Positions 35,544-47,396 of a DNA stretch of 64,000 nucleotides are shown piece by piece. The stretch comes from Neoscytalidium dimidiatum (lineage: Eukaryota > Ascomycota > Dothideomycetes > Botryosphaeriales > Botryosphaeriaceae). The first letter of the stretch is position 1. Every line of letters begins with the position of its first letter. The stretch covers positions 1,302,001-1,366,000 of the forward strand of contig CM074704.1 in the NCBI GenBank assembly GCA_037367355.1, written 5' to 3'. The notes beneath the pieces are model-generated. The model saw nothing but the letters and a program-made list of their open reading frames with translations. It did no database searches and had not been told where the DNA came from. The translations under genes and the position numbers were made by a program.

Positions 35544-37323
35544 ATGAAGCACCCTTACCAGTGCATTGCTGCTGTCGATCGCGTAGGTCTGCGGAATGTA
35601 AAGCTGCTACTGGCCGCGAGCGCGCACAATTTGCACAGTATTGACCTGGCTACTGGTGAGATTCGCAGCATATGGTCTTCTCCAGCTTCCAGTTCTGCTC
35701 CTGTAAGTCTCTTCTCAGCGATATTTCCTTCTCTGCGGCAATTCTGCTTTGGAGGCGCTCTCAGAGGTCCCCTGCACAATCTCGTCTGTGAGCGGTAGCT
35801 TAGTTTGAGACAGCCGGAAGGTGAGCAACCAGAAACACCTCAAGGCCCGCCGGAAAAGAGGAGGAAAATCCAGGAAGGCTCGGCTGGTCGATCCAAGATC
35901 ATCAAGCTCGCAGCGTCCGACGATGGCCAGTATGCTGTCGTCGTAACGGGAGAGGACAAATGCGTGCGCGTTTTCTCGGTCGAACCAAACGGTCAATTAA
36001 AGCAGCTCAGCGAAAGGTAAGGTGCGTATGCATCCTGCCCGTGTTTCCAATCGTTGAACTCAGTCTCAGATCCATGCCGAAGCGGCCTTGCGCGGTTGCC
36101 ATAACCCAGGATAATCAGACGATCCTCTGCGCGGATAAGTTCGGAGATGTCTATGCTTTGCCGCTTCAGCATACCCTGGAGGACGAGCAAGCTTTCGCTG
36201 CTCAAGCGGAGCAGGCGCCGAAGACGTTCGTCCCTGCAGCCACTAACTTGACCGTTCACACAGCCAGAAACCGTAGGGCTTTAGAAGCTCAACTCAGACA
36301 GGAGACTCAGGCAAAGTCGAAGGAGCCCTTGCGCTTCAAACACGAACTGCTTCTCGGCCATGTCTCGATGCTCACGGACTTGCTACTCGTCACTCTGGAT
36401 CCCGAGGACTCGAAGCCGGAGCTGGACGGAAGCATTTCGGGGCCGCGCAGCTACATATTGACCGCAGACCGTGATGAGCACATTCGCGTTTCGAGGGGTC
36501 AACCCCAGAGTCACGTCATCGAAGGCTTTTGTCTCGGCCACAAAGAGTTCGTAAGCAAGATGTGTTTGGCAACGCCACATGTGCTTGTGTCTGGCGGAGG
36601 CGACGATCACCTGTTCATCTGGGACTGGCTCAAAGGCCAGCTGCTGAAAAGGATTGCGCTTCGAGATATCCTGGCCTCCATTCCCGAGACAGGAGATTTT
36701 GCAGGCGAGAGAAAGCATGACTTCAGCATTGCGGTGTCAGGCATCTGGGCCACCCCACGGCGGTCAAAAGAGAAGGTAGGAGCGTACTGAGTCGCGCGAC
36801 TAGAGTATCACGTGTTGCTATGCTTATGTGTGCTAACAATGAACAGAGCGCAATCTTGGTGGCATTGGAAGGGGTGCCTGCGTTGGTATCTGTAAGCTCA
36901 GAGGCACTGCAAGGGGCCGAGCCGGTCCGGGCGACTGCAATCCCACTCCCTGGCAATGTCTTGGACGTGGCCGCCGATTCGGAGGGATTGATCATCTCAG
37001 TAGACAACATTCACGTGCCGGGGTCAACAACCAGGGTGCGGTCGGAGACGGTGAGTCGGCAGCGGAAGTCTGCACGCGAGCTACCTGGCTTTGCAGGAGC
37101 ACCCATACTAACGGGCCGGCAGGAGGCCGATGAGGCCACGCGCCTGTTGTGGGTGGAGGGCGATGCGGGAGGGATCGTCGACGGGCCTGCGATGTCGGGG
37201 AGGACACAGTTGGCGCGGGCAAATCAGCTGGACTCGGCGGACACGGCGAGCACTGAGGGCCTGGGCGAGCAGTTGTACGGAATCGCGAACTTGCGGAAAC
37301 GTGGAGGCGGCAGTGACGAGTGA
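35544..37323 (+). CDS. TRM82: tRNA (guanine-N7)-methyltransferase non-catalytic WD subunit
   Basis: Four exons (35544..35702, 35814..36016, 36070..36775, 36847..37323) give about 514 residues. It is a beta-propeller protein of the TRM82/WDR4 family that stabilises the catalytic subunit TRM8 for m7G46 formation in tRNAs. Family blocks are visible: SKIIKLAASDDGQYAVVVTG, then RPCAVAITQDNQTILCADKF. Next come LLLGHVSMLTDLLLVTLD, SYILTADRDEHIRVSRGQPQ and HKEFVSKMCLATPHVLVSGG followed by DDHLFIWDW. The C-terminal region is extended and probably disordered. The exon 2 start was set at the ACAG acceptor, because an AG 11 bases earlier leads into a stop. Confidence 0.93.
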
Positions 37324-37994
37324 TTATCGTGATAACGGAGGCTGGAACGGGGTTATCTAGGGCTGAGGCAGGGGCACGGGCCGTGACGCCTGTTGGAGGC
37401 AGTTCTGGATCGGGGGATCTAGTAAGCATGTGGAGTTTTGGAGAAGCCCCGGCGCCGCGCACTGCGCTTTCGCAGAGCGAGTCAAGTCCATTGCCGGCCG
37501 ATTGCGCCATGAAGCTTCGAGTACCACTACCACTTAGAAATCAAAGGCATCGTCCTCAAGGCTCCACCGCCCGCAGCGTTAAATACTCCCAGCCTTGCCC
37601 TTCGCCCTGCCTCTGCACCTCACGTTTCTCGATCGACTTCGCTGCGCTTCGCTGCCGAATAATTACCTGCCCACCGAGCCCCACCGTCCAGAGCTTCCTG
37701 CGCCCGCATTCCGTCATTTTTCGGCCACTGTCGGCGACCCTTGGGATTTCTACGCACCTGGGTGGACCCAAACCTAAACAACCCCTCTCATCGCCCCATT
37801 GTCCACACGAGCTTTCTTCCTCGCAAGCCGCCAAAGTGTTCGCCGCAGCCTTTCGCAGAGCGACCGCCACTCCGCTACGCGCCTCCATCTCTGTCCCGCT
37901 CGCCGCAGCCGCGTCTTTGCAGCAGAGACAAACGGCCGCTTCCGGTCTACCAGCCGCTTCTTCCATCTCCGCAGCAGTCAAAGGCGCGAGAAAT
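37324..37994. promoter_or_regulatory. TRM82 3' flank and TRR1 promoter/5' leader
   Basis: No gene supported. The pyrimidine-rich last ~250 bases are typical of a strongly expressed fungal promoter and leader. Confidence 0.4.
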
Positions 37995-39333
37995 ATGCAC
38001 TCGAAAGTTGTCAGTACGTCTTGCTTCCCCTCCAGCGCGCACCCGAGCGCTCACTAATCTCGCTTCGCAGTCATCGGGTAGGAATTCTTCCCTTCTTGCG
38101 CGCGTCTGGCCGCCATTCGGGCCGCCGCGTTCTAGAATGGCTAGGTACTGACGGGCGTCTTTGTGCAGTTCTGGCCCCGCTGGCCACACGGCAGCCATCT
38201 ATGCGGCGCGTGCCGACCTGAAGCGTGAGCCGCGTTGACAGCCGTTTGTGTCTTGAGACTCTGGCTAACAGTCTCGCAGCCGTCCTGTACGAGGGGTTTC
38301 TCGCGCTCGGCATCGCGGCTGGTGGCCAATTGACCACTACCGACGAGGTTGAGAACTACCCCGGTTTCAAGCACATCCAAGGCTCCGCGCTGATGGTGAG
38401 TCTACCTGTCCACACTATGGTATAATGGCATCCACCTAATACTCACCGATGCATGTGTAGGACCAAATGCGCGCACAATCGGAAGCCTGCGGCACCGAGA
38501 TTATTTCGCAGACCGTCGGCAAGGTCGATCTGAGCCAGCGTCCGTTCAAGTACTGGCTGCATCCCATGGGCGATGACGACACCCTCGAGGAGGAGACCCA
38601 CACTGCGGATACCATCATCATTGCTACCGGCGCGAAGGCAAGGAGACTGGATCTCCCCGGTGAGGAGAAGTTCTGGGGTAACGGTGTCAGCGCTTGCGCC
38701 GTCTGCGATGGCTCCGCCCCGATTTTCCGCAACAAGCCCCTTGTTGTCATTGGTGGTGGTGACTCTGCCGTCGAGGAGGCCATCTACCTTACGAAGAAGG
38801 CCTCCAAGGTCTACGTGCTGGTCCGCCGTGATGTCCTCCGCGCGTCCAAGTCCAACGCGAAGAGGCTCGAGACCAACCCTAAGGTTGAAATTAGGTACAA
38901 CACCCAAGCCACCGAGATCAAGGGTGAGGAGAAGGCCGGTGGTTTGATGACCCACCTCGTTGTGAAGAACAACAAGACCAACGAGACCGAAACTCTGGAG
39001 GCCAACGGTCTATTCTACGCCGTTGGCCACGATCCCGCCACTGCTTTGTTCAAGGGCCAGCTTAAGATGGACGAGGACGGCTACCTGATCACTGAGCCTG
39101 GCCGTGGTCTTACCAGCGTTGAGGGTGTCTTCGCCGCCGGCGACGTCCAGGATAAGCGCTACAGGCAGGCTATTACCAGCGCAGGCTCCGGCTGCATTGC
39201 TGCGCTCGAGGCCGAAAAATTCCTCATGGAGAACGAGGAGGAGGTTGAGAACCCGCTAGAGGCCGAGAAGGAGGTCAAGAAGTCTCAGGCTAACGGCGTT
39301 GTTCCCGAGTACCGCTCCAACCCTGCTCTCTAA
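37995..39333 (+). CDS. TRR1: Thioredoxin reductase (NADPH), low-Mr type, with a 7-base micro-exon
   Basis: Five exons (37995..38013, 38071..38077, 38169..38224, 38280..38395, 38461..39333) give about 356 residues. The 7-base exon 2 (TCATCGG) is required to rebuild [20 protein letters not shown], the FAD-binding Rossmann start with GxGxxG. Skipping it breaks frame. The redox-active disulfide is C145-A-V-C148 in SACAVCDG. The NADPH site is [20 protein letters not shown], and the second FAD motif is [20 protein letters not shown]. The flavoenzyme reduces thioredoxin with NADPH and feeds peroxiredoxins, ribonucleotide reductase and sulfate assimilation. It is essential in several fungi. Confidence 0.95.
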
Positions 39334-40269
39334 ATCACCACTTCTACGTCCTGTACAGAGAATCGCGGAAATACGCGATTAGTCTTCCCGAGCGACGACC
39401 GACCCTCACCCGCCGGGATTCCTTTTGCGCATCACTATTAGAGCTCCCTTTGGCGATAGAACGGCAGATACCACCTCTGCGATAACCCTTTGGTTTTTTT
39501 TATAAAGTACATTAGGGAAAAATACTCATGCAAGCCTAAGCCGACGAACGACGGATAGAACGGCGGATCTTGCATAGTCTATACGGTTGGACTGTCATGG
39601 AAACGGGCGGATGGGCTTTACATGGATGCGATTCAGTTTTGCGATAATGACGCCGGTGGCTTCTGTCGATGGAGCCCGGGAGCATATTAGACACATGAAA
39701 TAAGACATCGAATTCAGACAGATATCCGTGCTTTCAAACTGGCTCATTCTTGTCATGGCGCAATGGGTTGCGGAGAGACTACCCGCATGTGAAGTGCTGC
39801 GCGTACTGTATAGGTGATACGATTCCAACAGCTGATCGCATTGATCTGACAGCGGCTCAGTCATGCTTCTCGACTGGTCCTGCAAGTGCTCTAGGAATGG
39901 GTTCGTGTGCGGGCGTTCAAGACCCGAGGATGACAACGGCATTGCTTAAGCAAAGATGACAGTCAACTAAACATTGATTCGGAACATCCTATTGCGTCGC
40001 CACCGCTCCTCGTATCCTAGTACGGTCACAGAGAGCGAGCCAGATTAGAAACACATGGAGAAAGCCTCAAGGAACACCGCACACGACCATCGAAGTCAGT
40101 TGTGGCGACCGGATCTGTGGCTGGTGAGTTATGTGACTTACCATATCAGGACTAGCGCATAAAAAGTCCAGAAATTACTGACGAGACGACTGATGAAGTT
40201 TCCCGACGGCCTGTCTGGTTACTACCATCCACCTCTCTTTTCACCACAACACTCGCAAGCTCGTCCACC
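39334..40269. other. Intergenic: TRR1 3' flank and RRM-gene promoter
   Basis: No supportable gene; AT-richer than the coding flanks. The last ~150 bases should hold the promoter and leader of the RRM gene. Confidence 0.45.
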
Positions 40270-41508
40270 ATGTAAGAACTCCTTCATCAATCGCGACACG
40301 TCGTATCAGCCGGAACACAGCATTGATGAGTTGCCTCTCCTCACAGGTTCATCCTCCGCCGCGCCGCGCTCCGCGTGACAAGCTCTCGGATCACCGCATC
40401 CACGAGCAGACCGCGCACCTTCACCAGCCTCTCCGCTGCGCCTTCCACATCCTCTCTGCGCCCCCTCCGCGAACAGCAATGGTTCTCCGTCGCCCAGCGC
40501 CGGTTCAACAGCGAAGATGCCGCCCGCTCGGGCGAGGAGAAGACGACCGACGAGACCGTCACCGAGACGCTCTCGGCGTCCGAAGAGGCCGTCGCTGCTG
40601 AGGCACAGGAGACCTCTGCCCCGGCTTCGGCTGACGTGCAGGACGAGCAGGCCGTAGCGTCGGCCGTTTCCTCGTCCTCCGGCACCGAGACCACGACCGC
40701 ACAGCAGGTGAGCGAGGCCGCTGCCGAGTCGGTGCAGAGCGCGATCGATACCACGGCCGCGGCGGTCGGCGGCACTTTCGCCGGCGGCGATAGGGCAGAG
40801 GACCGCCAGGACCGCAGGCAGTTCGTGCCTCGGGAGGACGAGAAGATGACGACGCTGTACGTCGGCAACCTGTTTTTCCAGACGAACGAGGATCAGCTAC
40901 GCCAGGAGTTCTCGAAGTTCGGCAATATCCTCCGTACGGCCATCATCAGAGATCCTGCGGGCTTGAGCAGAGGGTAAGTTTTCTAAGTTCTGATAATGTC
41001 TATATTTTCTTTTCTTCTTTTTTTCTAAAAAAAAAAAAATTGTCGGATGGCGTGCTAACCGGGAATGTCTCACAGGTTCGGCTACGTTGAGTTTGACAGC
41101 GAGGACGCCGCCGCCGTCGCCATCGTGCAGATGAACCAGCGCGTCATCGACGGCCGCCGCCTCACCGTCCAGCACCACAAGCGCCGCACCCCCGAGGACG
41201 GTCAGCGCCGCACTCGTCGTCGCATCGACACCAGGGTCAATCCCAACCCTCCCAGCAAGACGCTCTTCATCGGCAACATGTCGTTCGAGATGAGCGACCG
41301 CGACCTCAACGACCTGTTCCGCGAGATCAGGAATGTCTTGGACGTCCGCGTCGCCATCGACCGCCGCACCGGACAGCCCCGCGGCTTTGCGCATGCGGAC
41401 TTCATCGATGAGACGAGCGCGACGAAGGCCAAGGCTATCCTCGAGAACAAGGAGGTCTACGGTAGGAGGCTGCGTGTGGATTACTCCCGCTCAAACAAGC
41501 AGGAGTAA
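40270..41508 (+). CDS. Two-RRM RNA-binding protein, probably mitochondrial; start codon split by an intron
   Basis: The model is 40270..40271, 40347..40973 and 41076..41508, about 353 residues. The initiator ATG is divided, AT before and G after a 75-base GTAAGA...ACAG intron. Without this intron the frame has no upstream ATG. The N-terminus MFILRRAALRVTSSRITAST is Arg/Ser-rich without acids, like a mitochondrial presequence. An acidic Ala/Thr/Glu linker follows. RRM1 (about 169-245) has TLYVGNLFF and RGFGYVEF; RRM2 (about 271-348) has TLFIGNMSF and RGFAHADF. The arrangement resembles fungal mitochondrial or nucleolin-like RNA-binding proteins. RNA binding is well supported; location and targets are inference. 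Confidence 0.88.
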
Positions 41509-42611
41509 ACGTGCGAAAGACGTTCGCAGATGTTGCTGGGGGTTGTAAGTCATGAAGCTCCTGTATGGAAGAAGGCGAAAATGACAAGAAAAATAAATTG
41601 ATGTACGAAAAATCTCATGACGGTGGGGAAAATGTGTCGATACTTTTGGCGAAGATTACCCATCATTATCAGACTTCCTTCTTTCCTTCACTTCATAGTG
41701 TCTATTCTAGACTTTGTGCTCGGGGGGGGAGAGGGGCTTTTGACTACTCATGATGCGGTCGCGCGGTGCCTCTTTTTCTCCCCTTCCGTCTTTCCTTTTA
41801 TTTCTGTATTATAGTCTTTGGCAGGAGGGTAAAATGGGAAATATCACACTTCACTTCAAGAGTCAACAAGTATGGCGTGAGGATTCGAAACTATCCTGTT
41901 CCTCCACTCCTCGGCAGAGTGCTTAGGGAGGAGCCACGCAACGAACGTGTGACTGCGAGCTTGTTCCTTGTACATTTGGAGATAGGTCGTAGAAGAATAC
42001 TAAGATACGTCGTACCGCGAGCCGGTCCAGAAGTTCTTCCACAAAGTATCGTTATAAATCCAGCAGCCAAAGCCAGCAGAGACGCACAAGGAAGGTCCGA
42101 TACCAGGCGCTTGCGCGCAAGGTGCAGGGAACAAGCACGGGGGCGCCTTCCTCACGCGGCCCCCCCCACATCCCATGTAGAGACACATATGTCATTTCAG
42201 CCTCAACGCAATCCACCGATCCTGACCCTACCTGACCCCTCCAGCTCCTTCCCCTCCACCAAAGGACACGCCAACCGGAAATTGCCCCATCCGGAAATAT
42301 CTCATGACCCCGACCTAGCTGAACCTCATTCCAGGGACCAAAGCCGCGCGGAACTTCTCCCGCTGCCGCCCGTCCGCCCCTGCACAGCGCCTTCCTCTTT
42401 CCCCCCCCCTCTTTTCTTCCTTTTTTCCGTAGGGACCATTTTGCTTTTTTTTTTTCGTATAGGGTGGAGGGAGGGGAGGGGAAGTGTGGGCAGGGGTTGG
42501 AGGAAGCCCTGTTTCTCACGCGAAATCCTTCCCATGTGCCATTTTAGGAATGTGATCAAGTTGCTCACTCTGTGTGACCGATCTTCTTGAAGAAATTAAG
42601 AAGAAAAAGAA

Positions 42612-42641
42612 GATGGAGGAGGAGGAGGAGGAGGAGGAGGG
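42612..42641. repeat. Purine trinucleotide microsatellite (GGA)n
   Basis: About nine tandem GGA/AGG units in non-coding sequence, next to other purine-rich tracts. Confidence 0.8.
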
Positions 42642-43169
42642 GAAAAAAGGTTGAATGATCGGGGATGGTGACGGATAAGCAGCAGGCCGGGCCGCGCGTA
42701 CGCATACGCTGCCGGGGGTTCAAGGAGGAAGAAAGGAGAGGAGAGGAATAAGGATGGCGGGTGGATGGTGGGATGAACGATGAGTGAGACAGGGCAGCTG
42801 TCTGCCTCCGGTTCCCAGCTGCCATCCTGTCGGTTCCTGCCCCCCCGATCTGCCTGCTGTCAGATCTCGATGCCACGTTCCCTTTTTTTTTTTTTTTTTG
42901 GCTCAAGTTAGACGCGGGGGGAGGGTTCCAAGATTCGGTAGAAGGGGAAGGTGCTCCGGGACAAGGAGCCGAAGGAAGGGGGGACCCGGTGCCCTGGAGG
43001 CTCGGATGAGTTCATTGTTCTGCAGGTTCGAGCGAAAGGAGGAAATGCCGATGAACGAGATCTGTCCCGATGAGGTAGCTAGGGTAAGGATTAGACGAAC
43101 AAGGCAGAAAGGGGGGTGACCGAGGCTGGCTGAGCCATCACTGTTTTCGATTGAGCACGGTTTCCTTTG

Positions 43170-43190
43170 TTTTTTTTTTTTTTTTTTTTT
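43170..43190. repeat. Long T homopolymer
   Basis: About 21 consecutive T residues in the 4.5 kb gene-poor gap. The exact length is likely uncertain in sequencing. Confidence 0.85.
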
Positions 43191-45987
43191 GGTGATAAAG
43201 GAATCCCATAAGCTCCCGAACGGACATTTTCGCCCTGGCTGGTCATGTTTCGTGGGGATGATACATAGACGCAGGAACGCACGGAAGGGAGAACAGGGCC
43301 GAGTGCGATGAGGTTTTTGGGCGATGTCAGCTCTGTGGTGGGGGGAGGAATGGCTGCGACAAGGGCAAGGGCAAGGGTCGAGGAATAATGGAGAGGAAAT
43401 AAGGTGAAAAGAAAGGAGAGGGGCTCTCTGCTCGTACGCACCGTGCTGTCTCCGCTCTCAGCTCTTCTGGACCGGTAAACGTCCCAGTCAGCTGGGGTGG
43501 GTGATGATGGAGAGAAGGTTTGTCCCAACCAGGTGGGCGAGATCTCGATTTACGAGGTTCTGACGCACGAAAGCTGAAACCTGCCCTTCACACATCCTGT
43601 TTGCGGCATATGTTCACTCTTGTTTTGCTTTTTCCAGCCTGGCCTCCTCATCCTCTTTATTTGGGGCCCAAAGACGGGGAATTTTCTGGAAGGAAAGCAA
43701 ACGAAGCTCGTGCGACATGCTAGAGGATCTGAAAGAGGCTACTGTTGTCGAGAGTGGCGTTTCTCATCACGGCCGTGTTGCGATGAGCAAAAAGAAACGG
43801 AAATTCAGGGCGCGAAAGAGGAAAAACAAACGGGCAGGGCAAGGGAATGCAGAAAAGAAAAAGTTAACGAGACCCAATGCGCTGGGCTGGCATGTGCTCT
43901 CGCTGGTTGGACGACGGGGGAAAGCGAGAAAAAGGGAGCACGGGGTGCCAACATCTCCAAATAAGGAGTATATGCCAGATAAGTTTTCCTTTGAACCCGC
44001 CGGTCGTTGGGGCATTTGGCCTCAGCGGCAAGGTGGTCGTATGAGCGGCGACAAGACAGACTGGCACGCCGGGAACCTTATGCTGAAGAGATCGACAACC
44101 CGACCTGGCACAGCATGCGCAGTACATACAACGACGTACGCTCAACAAGTGTTCAAGCGTATGCGGGTAGGTATGTACCTGCGGGTGTAGAAATACAGCA
44201 TGGAGTGAGTGCGTGCAAAGAAAGAAGACTACGTAGAACGCAAGCCAGACCGCAGGGGGACACACAAAGGTTGTGCATCGCAAATGCACGATGACCGAAA
44301 GCAAGAGTGGCAGCGGTCTTGGGCATCGAAGCCCACGCTATTTACATGATCCATGCACCGCTGAGGGCACATGGAAGTAGTTGAAGCCAATCAGGATGCC
44401 GGCATCATTCAACCCATGTATGTTCAGCAGATTCCGCAGTGGTCGAGCGAGGAGGCTCACGCAAAGCCAGCAGCGTGCAAGCATCCAGAAGAGCGGAGAT
44501 GATCCCGGGGGTTGGGAGGACAGAGAAAAGCAACGGAGAAGGCGGAGAAGGCAGCGAATACCAGGTCGTCCGCAATCATCCCCACCACCCCCCCCGATCC
44601 TCCGCCCCTCGCGCTTACCCATTCTCATGCAGATGATCGCACCGATGATGTGCTCGCCCGCCCCGAGACGCAGGCGCGGAAGCACAGGCTATCCGTTCCG
44701 CTCCTGCAGGGCGGTCCGTTACTTGACAGGGTACTTCTCAACCTCGCGATTTCTGCGCTTGGGCAGAACCGCTGATACCGACCTGGTCCTTGCGTGTGCA
44801 TACCGTCTTGCGGTCTCGTCCTGGTCCCGACTCCGTGGGTAAAGGGCCTTCCGCTACTGGTCCAGTTTTGTGGGTTCGCGCCGCTACCTGTTTGCCCGTC
44901 GTGTTTCGTTGGCTGGGAGGCGGAGTTTATGCTGCTTTGCTGCTTTGCTGCTGCTACTAACGCGGCTGTCGTACTGCTATATCCCCTTGCCTGTCGACCG
45001 GTCCTGGCCCGTCCTGCCATGTAACGTGCGGCGCATGTAATGTACGCACGTACCCGGTCGGAGGTAGGCGCTAGAAGGCATGGTCCCTCCAAATTCAATC
45101 TAAGAGTCATCGACAAGAGGTGGAGCGACTGGAAGTATAACCGACCTCTCATGACCCGCCACGAACGTCTTGGAAGGAGAAAGTTGTACTTGAAAGCGAG
45201 TACGACATACGCGACGGGAGTGTCAAGACCGTGTTTAAGCGCGCTGCATGAGAAAAGGAAATTTTGTTGAGCCAAATATTCCAACGCCCCTTTCGCCAAT
45301 CCCTAGCCCCCCCGGTCACCATGGCTGCAGATTATGATGCCAAATAGATAGAGTGGAATCTCGGTAACCCAGCGAAGGAAAGGAAGCATATCCCTCAAGC
45401 AGAGGGTGAATGACGCTGTGCCTAGGGAGAGGCGAGAAGTCGATTTATATCCACCTTTTTTTTTTTTTGGTTATCAGACGGTTCAACAGCAGAAAGCTTG
45501 GGTCCCAATTACCTGAAACGAAATGAGTGGAGCGGGTATGGAAACAGGAGGGGAGATATCAGCGCCCGAAAGGAAACGCAATAGTAAACCGCGCCCAAGC
45601 TACACAATGCCGTGCCATGCCATCTCAAAGTCGCGTCAGTGTAAGTGTAAGGGATCGAAAGGAAAAAAGAAGACAAGATTTCTCTGCGTGCCTGGTGCCT
45701 GCAAGCGTGACTGAGTGTCGGTGTCTTTGTCGGTGTGTGACCGGAACCGCACGCGCGAGGTGACCTGTCTTTCAACGTTACGCAACAGCAAGAGAAACCC
45801 GCGGCAGCCAGCCAGCCAGCAGTGGCGGCTGCTCGTTGCTGTTAGCTGCTGCGGCATGGTTGGTGCGTGCGCCACACAACCACGCCCTCGGTGCTTACAG
45901 GACTGAACTCGCACCCACAAGGTAGAGAAGGGGACAGATGGCGCGGCTGGCGGAGGAGACGTGCCCGCGCAACCCTCAAAGGACAGG

Positions 45988-47396
45988 TCACTTGACGTAG
46001 TGGAACAACGAGGCAAGGCTGACGAATAGCAGAACGACCGACAACAAGCGGAGCTGGGTTGTGAAAGTCCAGCAATGCAATCCCAGCACGCACTTCAGAA
46101 AAGACAGGGGCCCGGCCGTTGGCGAAGGCGCGGACTTGGCTGAACAAGAGCAAGATGAGCATGCGGAACGTGGGGGCGTCATCGGGGTAGTCATCGCAGC
46201 CGGATCGTCCTTGGCGGCGGCTGATGCATCGGAATCGGGAGATAGACGGACAGGTGAGATCTGATGGTCTGCGGCTTGCTCTGATTCGGTCGCATCCTCG
46301 ACCACCCTGCGGATGACGCGCGCAGGATTTCCGTACGCGAGATGCTCGGGTGGGACGTCCTGTGAGATGTTAGCGGGCGGGACGTGCGGATACCTCTTCC
46401 GCGACCAGGCTGGGGGGAATTTGTCTTGGTGGTGGTGGGCCAAAATAACAGGGCAAGCAAGGTTGTTCAGCGGGAGGACAGGGGAACAAGCCGGGGGGAG
46501 GACAAGGCAGGGCAAAGGCTAAGAACTGGACTTGGATTGGTGGCTCGTTACTTTTCCTTAATTTTAGTAAGGCGCCGAGGGTATGGGCCGCCCTGGTAGG
46601 ATGTGCGCGCGTGCAGGTTGTAATTGTGCTGCATGCCTCTCGGTTCAAATCAACTTGCTTACCTTCGTCACTACGCTGCCAGCGCCGATCACACAGCCTC
46701 TGCCAATGCGCACGCCAGGCCTACGAGAAATACACGTCAGCTTAACCACTACAGCTATATATTGCTAAACGGTTTGCGTGTGCCGAGCTTGTTGGGGTAT
46801 CACTCACATGATGATCACATTACCGCCAATCCAGCAGTCATCCCCAATGTTGACTGAGCTAGCCAGGCTCGGCGCTCCCAGTGGGCCGGCCCGCTCGCGA
46901 TAGTCAAGGGGGTGGCTGACGGCATAAATGGACGTGTTGGGACCGATGAGGCAACGCTGGCCGATCTTGACAGGAAGAATAGGGGTATCGCAGACAGTGA
47001 AGTTTCGGTTGATGAAGGTGGATGCGCCAATTCGAAGCATGACGCCGTAGTCGATGTATACAGGAGGCTTGACGTACGGCGCTCCCTTGGAGAAAGGGTT
47101 GTTGATAATGCTACCCACTGCGATATCATGTAGTTCATCCTCGCCGGGTGGAGTGATCGAGCCTGTGGTGACGATGCTGACGTTGCGTGTAAGCCTTCCG
47201 TTGGAGAGGAGCACTCGGATCTGATCAACACGCTAGGGCTTGCTCACTTTCTCCAGAGCTTCGATCGTTGCTCCACGGTCGCGTTCTCCGGCATCTGGTT
47301 ATATGCCCGGCAGGCCATTGCACATCGCAAACGTGCACCTCGAAATTCATCGTCAGCGGCCGGGAATGGGATTGATCCCAGTTTTGTGCTCGCCAT
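45988..47396 (-). CDS. Hexapeptide-repeat O-acetyltransferase (maltose/NodL type) with C-terminal membrane anchor
   Basis: Four exons (47396..47248, 47194..46808, 46720..46663, 46359..45988) give about 321 residues. The Mac domain (RLRCAMACRAYNQMPENATV) precedes a left-handed beta-helix of hexapeptide repeats. These run through VYIDYGVMLRIGASTFINRN, GQRCLIGPNTSIYAVSHPLD, VNIGDDCWIGGNVIIMPGVR and GRGCVIGAGSVVTKDVPPEH, then LAYGNPARVIRRV. The SHPLD His is the usual catalytic base position. Unlike bacterial and most fungal relatives of ~200 residues, this one has a ~110-residue Ser/Ala/Pro-rich extension ending in a hydrophobic helix (about residues 298-318, LRLLSVVLLFVSLASLFHYV), which suggests tail anchoring. 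The first intron uses a GGAAG acceptor, chosen because only it restores frame. The third intron is about 300 bases. Confidence 0.85.

Larger units (their letters stand above)
41509..45987. other. 4.5 kb convergent gap, no supportable gene
   Basis: This lies between two convergent stop codons. It contains many low-complexity tracts: a (GGA)n purine repeat near 42612-42641, T runs at about 42883-42899, 43170-43190 and 45461-45470, and other purine/pyrimidine skews. Frames of 100-270 codons exist on both strands, but none gives a recognisable domain or a consistent exon chain. A lineage-specific gene or long non-coding RNA may be present; I cannot support one. Confidence 0.4.

Noticed and set aside
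41766..42590. 274-codon plus frame downstream of the RRM gene
   Set aside because: Crosses several low-complexity tracts and resembles no family; likely chance.
44625..45299. 224-codon minus frame in the 4.5 kb gap
   Set aside because: No recognisable motif, no supporting splice partners, and it overlaps other equally long frames.
46640..46655. Possible tRNA B-box-like GGTTCAAATC
   Set aside because: No matching A-box or cloverleaf around it, and it lies in an intron of the acetyltransferase gene. No convincing tRNA found elsewhere by eye.
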